Below, one piece after another: positions 8,116 to 12,843 of a DNA stretch of 12,843 nucleotides. The DNA is taken from contig CAJTUY010000049.1 in assembly GCA_910579415.1 (NCBI GenBank), positions 1 through 12,843 of the forward strand, read 5' to 3'. The stretch is from an uncultured Clostridia bacterium (GTDB lineage: Bacteria > Bacillota > Clostridia > UBA1381). The notes beneath the pieces are model-generated. The model worked only from the letters and a program-made list of their open reading frames with translations. It made no database searches and was not told the origin of the DNA. Position 1 is the stretch's first letter. Each line of letters starts with the position of its first letter. The translations under genes were made by a program, and so were the position numbers.

Positions 8116-10125
8116 CTATTTTCTCACTCCGAATGAAGTCATATCAAACTGCGGCAGTCCTTCTACCTTTGCTGCTGCTTCCGCTGAGAGCTGAAGATTT
8201 CCGTCTGCATAAGATACAAAACCGGGATCTTCCTTTGCTACAAAGTTTCCCGAAGCGTCAATAAGTCTTTCGTCGCCTCTGTATCCTTCCTTATTCTGCT
8301 CTCCGTTTATTGAGCTTAGCGGAATTGATATATTGATTATCATATTATTCTTAAATTCATTTGTCTTTGACATATTGGGGTGTTCATTAAAAAATGTTTC
8401 CAATTCAGGGAACAGCTTTCCGTAAACAGGAAGTCTTTTCTTCATTTCCTGCTTTAAAGCCGCTACATTTGCACCGTTGATTGTACCTGTATCAGCATAC
8501 AATGTGCCGTCATCAGCAGGTTCAATCTCTTTATAAGTTAAGGTGTTGAAATAGGATTCATTACAGTCAACAAATAAATTATTGTAAATTCTGTTTCTTG
8601 TTCCTTCTGCAGTTATCGCGCCTATACCATTATTTCCTTTGCCGCTCTTACCGCTGTCGCCTATTCTGTAAAACAGGTTCTCATACACGTTAAGTCCGCA
8701 GCCTCTGTTATCCGTTCGTATTGCTCTTACGTTAACCTGATGTATTCCGTTCATCGAGCTTCTGCCGATGTCGTGGAAGTAGTTACCGTGTATTTTATTT
8801 CCTCTTTCCCAAGGGAAGTTGGAATTGTTTGCATACAGCGCATCCATATCGCTGAATTCCGTAACGAGATTATCAAACTCGTTGCCGTAAATCTCATTAT
8901 TCACACCGTAGAAAATCATTCCCGCATGCGGTCCGTTATATATGTGGTTATTAGACGCCGTTGCGCCTACACATCTGTAACCGAAATTCAATCCTGCTTT
9001 ATAGCTGCGTTCAAGTCTTGCAAAATTATATATCTCATTATTTGTAACAAGTATGTCGTTCGGGACAAGCTTTTCATAATCGCCGCAGTTTGTAAATTGT
9101 AAACCATCCTGACCTACATCGTGTATACGACAGTCGCGAACCGTTATTCCTGTTGAATAGTCAAGACGTATTCCATTTTCGCCAAAGCTCTCAACATCAC
9201 AATTTATAAACTGTATTCCTTCATTGTTTTTACCTGTTACTGCCGAACCGCGTCCGCCTTTCAGAGTAATCTTTTCAAAGATTATGTTTTTGCTGTTCTC
9301 AATTCTCAGCATTGAGTTTGGTTTTGTTGTTCCGGGATAATTCAGAGTCGGCGTAGACATTGTAATTGTAAGCACCGAATCCTCCGCCGCGTCTTCTGAA
9401 GGATAGTAGTACAGCATTTCATTAGCTGTGTCTATGTAATATTCGCCCTCTTTATCAAGCTCTTCGGGAATGTTCTCAAAGCGATAATAAGGAACTGAAT
9501 AATAATCCTGTATTACTCCGCGTTCAAGATAAACTCGTTTTGCATCCGCGTCAAAGCGTTCTACGGGATAATAATCAAATTCATAATTGGGGCCAAGCGT
9601 ACCGGCAAGCCACACTTCATTCACTTTGCTCCATTGCGAAGGACGGTCATACTCCACTGCAAAGCTGCATCCGTTTGCAATCCCGCTCTTTGTTCTTGTT
9701 CCGTATTCATCGGGATTTTTCGGCTTTATTAGTCCTGTGTAACCGTCATTCGGCCACCCAGCAAGCTTCTGAACCTCACCATTTAAGCTTAGTTCAGCCT
9801 GCGCTTCTTTATTATCTGAAATTAAATGTCCGCGTACAGAAAACTCACCATAGTTATCAATACCCAAGTCCTTCAGACTATATTGCAAAATCTTTCCGTT
9901 TGCAGATTTATCGATAACCGCGTCAGTAAACTCCTTATTTGCAGGTTCCATACTACTCAATGGAATATCTATGCCCGCGTTTAAAGTTACCTTTTCATTT
10001 CTGTAAGCAGATATACGGAGAGGCGTTTCACCGTTGTATGAATTCAACATTATTGTATTCGATACACTGTAAACACCTTCCCGTATGTATATCCTGTTTT
10101 CGTCCTCTGTATTATCTCTTGTCAT
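8116..10125 (-). CDS. Right-handed beta-helix domain of unit B, in the -1 frame
   Basis: From the first ATG this frame encodes 669 residues, but beta-helix homology starts about 30 codons earlier (DIFVSAAGDDSGDGT, LKTIEKA-like TLEKAIEIAM), and the frame is open up to a TAG at 10276-10278. No ATG, GTG or TTG codon lies in that upstream part, and there is no signal peptide, so it is best read as the C-terminal domain of the protein begun at higher coordinates. It is paralogous to unit A along its length: ERSYKAG (372-378), PH (399-400), EFSDMDALY (423-431), FPWER (437-441), and a DPGFVSYADGNLQL end typical of secreted beta-helix carbohydrate enzymes. The two Asp residues of DMDA are candidate active-site residues by conservation only. 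Internal initiation at 10125 would cut into the first coil and leave the product cytoplasmic, so it is unlikely. Substrate unknown. Confidence 0.85.
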   Translation of the reverse strand: MTRDNTEDENRIYIREGVYSVSNTIMLNSYNGETPLRISAYRNEKVTLNAGIDIPLSSMEPANKEFTDAVIDKSANGKILQYSLKDLGIDNYGEFSVRGHLISDNKEAQAELSLNGEVQKLAGWPNDGYTGLIKPKNPDEYGTRTKSGIANGCSFAVEYDRPSQWSKVNEVWLAGTLGPNYEFDYYPVERFDADAKRVYLERGVIQDYYSVPYYRFENIPEELDKEGEYYIDTANEMLYYYPSEDAAEDSVLTITMSTPTLNYPGTTKPNSMLRIENSKNIIFEKITLKGGRGSAVTGKNNEGIQFINCDVESFGENGIRLDYSTGITVRDCRIHDVGQDGLQFTNCGDYEKLVPNDILVTNNEIYNFARLERSYKAGLNFGYRCVGATASNNHIYNGPHAGMIFYGVNNEIYGNEFDNLVTEFSDMDALYANNSNFPWERGNKIHGNYFHDIGRSSMNGIHQVNVRAIRTDNRGCGLNVYENLFYRIGDSGKSGKGNNGIGAITAEGTRNRIYNNLFVDCNESYFNTLTYKEIEPADDGTLYADTGTINGANVAALKQEMKKRLPVYGKLFPELETFFNEHPNMSKTNEFKNNMIINISIPLSSINGEQNKEGYRGDERLIDASGNFVAKEDPGFVSYADGNLQLSAEAAAKVEGLPQFDMTSFGVRK

Positions 10126-10175
10126 GGCAATTTCAATTGCCTTTTCTAAAGTTTTTACAGGTGACTTAAATGTTC

Positions 10176-10207
10176 CGTCTCCGCTGTCATCACCGGCAGC
10201 GGAGACG
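10176..10207 (-). other. Perfect 11-bp inverted repeat (RNA hairpin) at the start of the unit B beta-helix
   Basis: The minus strand reads CGTCTCCGCTG, a 10-base loop CCGGTGATGA, then CAGCGGAGACG: eleven paired bases without mismatch. No T-tract follows on either side, so it does not look like an intrinsic terminator. It starts 25 bases after the candidate slippery heptamer at 10233-10239. Known stimulatory structures usually sit about 5-9 bases away, so its role in frameshifting is uncertain. The equivalent place in unit A has no such stem. Confidence 0.6.
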
Positions 10208-10226
10208 AATATGTCCTGACCGTCGT

Positions 10227-12843
10227 TTATTGGAAAGGGATTGGGTCGCTTGCAAGGGCTTTCATGCCGCTCAGGCTATCCCAAAGCATCAGCTTTCCGC
10301 TTGCTGCTCCCTCGCCCTTAAATTTAGTTGGCGTTACTACGGCTTTGCCATCACCATTTTCTTCTACCGTTGCATCTTCTACCGCTTCCAGTTCTATCAG
10401 ATGACCTGCTGCGTCATAAGCTGCAAATAGTACAGTATATTTTCCTGCCGGAGCTGTAACAACTGCCGTGCCGTCCTCTTCATTATACTCAACTTCATAA
10501 GCAGGAGTAGGATCAGTCGTCGGTGTAGGTGTAGGTGTCGGGTCCGGCTCATCAGGCGTAGGAACAAGCTCCTCATTTACACTCTTATATGACCAACTGC
10601 CATCCTCACCCTTTTCTATAATAAGAACATCACTGTCTGTATTATCAGTAACTGTCGCTAAAAACTTATCGCCTGCAACAAATATGTTTGTAATGGACAT
10701 TTTGTTCTCTACCTTCTGTGATGTAGGCACTTTCTCAAGCTCTGCCGCCGCAAAGTCCGCGTTGTCCGGAGCTGTATATATATTTCCGTCTGAACCTGCA
10801 AACATAAAAGTATCGCCGTTTGTATCGATTGAATTTAATGTAACCCCCGACGGAAGCTTCGGTCCTGCAGCAGGAGTAACTTTAGCATCAGCTTTATTAA
10901 GTATTCTTATTCCTCTTGTATCCGTTACAACAACAAATGTCTTTAAAGCGTCGCTATATACCGCATCAGAGATTGTTCCCCAGTTTGCAAGATTATTTGT
11001 AACTGTCCACTTCTCTTCTTCTGTATCAGCGGTACTTTCGTCATTTCTTACTGCTCCGCCCATACCGTTGTGCATCAGCACTGCGGGGAGTTCCGATGCA
11101 TCCTCTGTATTACCAACCGCAATTTTAGTCATACTGCTCACACCCGGAACAGACAGCGTTATTACATCCGTCGGCTTTACAACCTCGCCAACCTTAGAAC
11201 TCCATGCAGTATACTTGCGAAGCACGCTTCCTGAGTTCGTTGTGTAAAGATTGTTTCCGCACAACGCCATTTCCGCATATGTAGTAAAACCTGTTTCAGC
11301 GTATGTACTCTCTTTTAACGCTATATTAAGACCTCTTTCCGCCTCACTATCGTTTACATCCCTTGAACGCATTACGATTCCGGCACTGTCCGGTATTGAA
11401 GCTGCAAGTAAAAATTTATTCTGACCTTCCCACCATACTGCGCCGTTTTTAATATCGGAATAGCTTTTTATCTCTGTTTTTTCATCATTAAAGGTTCTTT
11501 GCGTATATATATAACTTTGCCACGGATTTCCCCAGTGCAATCCATCAACAGACGCATATGTATTACCGTTATATCTCTTATTTGCAGGATCTGTTAATCC
11601 ATCACCGTAAACAACGTACTTTCCTTGCGATGGGCTGTATGCGCCGCCTACAAGTCTTACGTTTCTGAACTGCTTCTGAGGCTCGGGAGTTCCCGTCGGC
11701 TCTGTACTCGGCTGTACACTTGGTTCTGTACTCGGCTCTACACTTGGTTTCGTACTTGGTTCAACGCTTGGCTCTGTACTCGGCTCTACACTTGGTTCTG
11801 TACTTGGTTCTGTGCTTGGCTCTACACTTGGTTCTACACTTGGCTCTACTTCTTTTTCGTTTATATTTTTATAGCCATCTGCAATAGTACCCTTATAAAT
11901 CTGAGTAGTACCTAACGCAATAAAACTGCCGTCATCTAAAATCTCTATATTCTTTATAGGTTCAGTTGCAGGAGTTTTGCCCTCCATAACGGGTATTTCC
12001 GTCCATGTATTATTGGTTGAATTTAATGTACTTGTCGAATTATTGTAGAAAAGCTTACCGCTGCCCATTCCTACGATTACAGCGTCTGCATTTGCGTTTA
12101 CGCCAGTTACCGTATCGCCTTCAGCGACTAAAAGCTGAGGACGCGCAGTTGCATTTGAAAAAGCCTTTAATTTGTCTGAACCGTCAACTGCAAAAAACTG
12201 GTCTGTTCTTGGAGAATATACAGCGTCATACAAGTAGCTTGCTTCCGGTGCCGCTATATTTCCAGAACCCTTTTCTCCATCAACCCACGTATATGTGGAG
12301 CCTTCCGCAGTAAGGGATACATCATAAATGTTACTTTTATTTGCAGAAATCATTTCAATCTTTCCTGTTGCATCCGCCGGTCTTGCCGCCACAATGTGTG
12401 CGTAATAAACAGCAGCGTTAGAGCCTGCAATTTCATGCATCGAAGAAGTAAAATCCTTCGTTGTTGTAGTATTTGTAACATTTGTCTTATTGCCGGCAGC
12501 CATCAGCAGCTTATCTCCCACTACTGTTAGCATAGCATTTCCCGACCAGTGTATGTTATTGGCTCCTGCCCATTTCACGCCATCTGCGGTTGAGTATGTT
12601 TCACCCGCCGAATGAGCTACAAAAATATTCTTTTCCGCCCAGTAAACCAACTGTTGCTGTGAATATGGATTTGCCGCTATTGTAGTTCCTCCTATCAGCT
12701 TTGTGGGCTGATTGGTCGAGGGCTGCCACGTTTCGCCGCCGTCGGCTGAATAGTACATTTTTGCACTTGTATTGTCGTCCTTCTTGGCCATTACAACAAG
12801 ATTGTTTCCGCCATGTGCAATATCCATGAAATGAAAGCCATCG
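10227..12843 (-). CDS. N-terminal part of unit B: two propeller-like modules, linkers and an Ig/Fn3-like domain; 5' end outside the window
   Basis: The frame is open to the window edge; five residues (DGFHF) precede the first methionine at 12827, so that methionine is not the start. Numbering from it, residues 1-325 form one Asp-box module (YYSADGGETW, STADGVKW), 327-378 an EPS[VT] linker, ~388-750 a second module (YASVDGLHW, WWE), then a Pro/Thr linker (~756-775) and an Ig/Fn3-like domain ending in KLMLWDSLSGMKAL. The unit C module starts right after its signal peptide, so only a short N-terminal stretch is probably missing here. The frame ends at TAA 10227-10229, just where the beta-helix domain continues in the -1 frame. 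Proteins with this short Ig-like domain often carry a catalytic domain next to it, which fits a single long polypeptide. No SLH repeat is visible, so wall attachment, if any, is not shown. Confidence 0.85.
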   Translation of the reverse strand, partial: DGFHFMDIAHGGNNLVVMAKKDDNTSAKMYYSADGGETWQPSTNQPTKLIGGTTIAANPYSQQQLVYWAEKNIFVAHSAGETYSTADGVKWAGANNIHWSGNAMLTVVGDKLLMAAGNKTNVTNTTTTKDFTSSMHEIAGSNAAVYYAHIVAARPADATGKIEMISANKSNIYDVSLTAEGSTYTWVDGEKGSGNIAAPEASYLYDAVYSPRTDQFFAVDGSDKLKAFSNATARPQLLVAEGDTVTGVNANADAVIVGMGSGKLFYNNSTSTLNSTNNTWTEIPVMEGKTPATEPIKNIEILDDGSFIALGTTQIYKGTIADGYKNINEKEVEPSVEPSVEPSTEPSTEPSVEPSTEPSVEPSTKPSVEPSTEPSVQPSTEPTGTPEPQKQFRNVRLVGGAYSPSQGKYVVYGDGLTDPANKRYNGNTYASVDGLHWGNPWQSYIYTQRTFNDEKTEIKSYSDIKNGAVWWEGQNKFLLAASIPDSAGIVMRSRDVNDSEAERGLNIALKESTYAETGFTTYAEMALCGNNLYTTNSGSVLRKYTAWSSKVGEVVKPTDVITLSVPGVSSMTKIAVGNTEDASELPAVLMHNGMGGAVRNDESTADTEEEKWTVTNNLANWGTISDAVYSDALKTFVVVTDTRGIRILNKADAKVTPAAGPKLPSGVTLNSIDTNGDTFMFAGSDGNIYTAPDNADFAAAELEKVPTSQKVENKMSITNIFVAGDKFLATVTDNTDSDVLIIEKGEDGSWSYKSVNEELVPTPDEPDPTPTPTPTTDPTPAYEVEYNEEDGTAVVTAPAGKYTVLFAAYDAAGHLIELEAVEDATVEENGDGKAVVTPTKFKGEGAASGKLMLWDSLSGMKALASDPIPFQ
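10233..10239 (-). promoter_or_regulatory. Candidate -1 frameshift site C CCT TTC in unit B
   Basis: In the unit B frame the minus strand reads AT C CCT TTC CAA TAA, an X XXY YYZ heptamer two codons before the stop. A -1 slip continues as CCA ATA AAC GAC and enters the beta-helix frame without loss, giving DPIPFPINDGQDIFV. The shift must occur between the -1-frame TAG (10276-10278) and the 0-frame TAA (10227-10229). C CCT TTC is a weaker slip sequence than A- or T-rich types in known bacterial cases. Loss of one C or T from the adjacent runs is an equally good explanation. Confidence 0.45.
10503..10562 (-). repeat. Pro/Thr-rich linker coding tract
   Basis: Alternating CCN and ACN codons encode a (PT)n and DP linker between the second propeller-like module and the Ig/Fn3-like domain of unit B. 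Such linkers are common between domains of secreted carbohydrate enzymes and act as extended spacers. Confidence 0.75.
11694..11849 (-). repeat. Tandem 12-base repeat encoding EPS[VT]
   Basis: Thirteen consecutive 12-base units encode EPSV or EPST, with one KPS, one QPS and a final EPT variant. The array makes an extended linker of about 52 residues between the two propeller-like modules of unit B. The DNA units are nearly identical (TTGGTTCTGTAC-like on the plus strand) and mix two third-position forms, which suggests expansion by slippage or unequal recombination. Because the unit is a multiple of three, length changes would keep the frame. Confidence 0.9.

Noticed and set aside
8116..10125. 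Separate cytoplasmic beta-helix gene starting at ATG 10125
   Set aside because: The homology begins upstream of this ATG, there is no signal peptide and only a weak AAAAGG 14 bases upstream. A fused or broken unit B explains it better.
10176..10207. Hairpin as an intrinsic transcription terminator for unit B
   Set aside because: No T-rich tract follows on the minus or plus strand and the hairpin sits inside conserved coding sequence.
11694..11849. CRISPR-like array
   Set aside because: The units are contiguous 12-base repeats without spacers and encode a regular EPS[VT] linker.

Overview
The window looks like part of a surface-polysaccharide or cell-envelope gene cluster from a low-to-moderate GC, Gram-positive, probably anaerobic Clostridia-type bacterium. 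The reasons are S-layer homology (SLH) domains in at least three of four genes, AGGAGG-type ribosome binding sites, TTG and GTG start codons, and large modular secreted proteins with EPSV/T and Pro/Thr linkers. Gut Clostridia rich in SLH-anchored carbohydrate enzymes (for example Monoglobus-like or other uncultured lineages) are a plausible source, but no marker gene here fixes the taxon.

Everything supported lies on the minus strand, so transcription runs from high to low coordinates. Four gene units follow one another with gaps of 28, 15 and 44 bases and no visible terminator, which suggests one operon. Unit B (12843 to 8116, 5' end outside the window) encodes two Asp-box propeller-like modules joined by an EPS[VT] linker, a small Ig/Fn3-like domain, and then, in another frame, a right-handed beta-helix. 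Unit A (8087 to 5389) encodes a signal peptide, three SLH repeats and a paralogous beta-helix whose last ~100 residues are in another frame. Unit C (5373 to 1906) is an intact 1155-residue protein: signal peptide, a third copy of the propeller-like module, Ig-like domains, a jelly-roll-type putative carbohydrate-binding region, a poly-Gly linker and three C-terminal SLH repeats. Unit D (1861 to beyond 1) has a signal peptide, SLH repeats and a long region I do not recognise.

The most striking point is that both beta-helix genes (A and B) are split into two frames. In each, a -1 shift (or one added base) restores a continuous protein that aligns with its paralogue without gaps at the junction. 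In each, the narrow interval where the shift must occur holds a canonical X XXY YYZ slippery heptamer in the correct frame: T TTA AAA in A and C CCT TTC in B. In A a Shine-Dalgarno-like GAGGTG lies 5 bases upstream. In B a perfect 11-bp hairpin lies 25 bases downstream. This may be programmed -1 frameshifting controlling how much complete beta-helix enzyme is made. Single-base losses in homopolymers, as mutation or as sequencing error, explain the same facts equally well and are the main alternative.

Taken together, the operon probably makes cell-surface proteins that bind and perhaps cleave a complex polysaccharide: A and B carry the candidate catalytic beta-helices, C is a non-catalytic-looking binding or scaffold protein on the S-layer, and D is another SLH-anchored envelope protein. 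The substrate cannot be read from the sequence.
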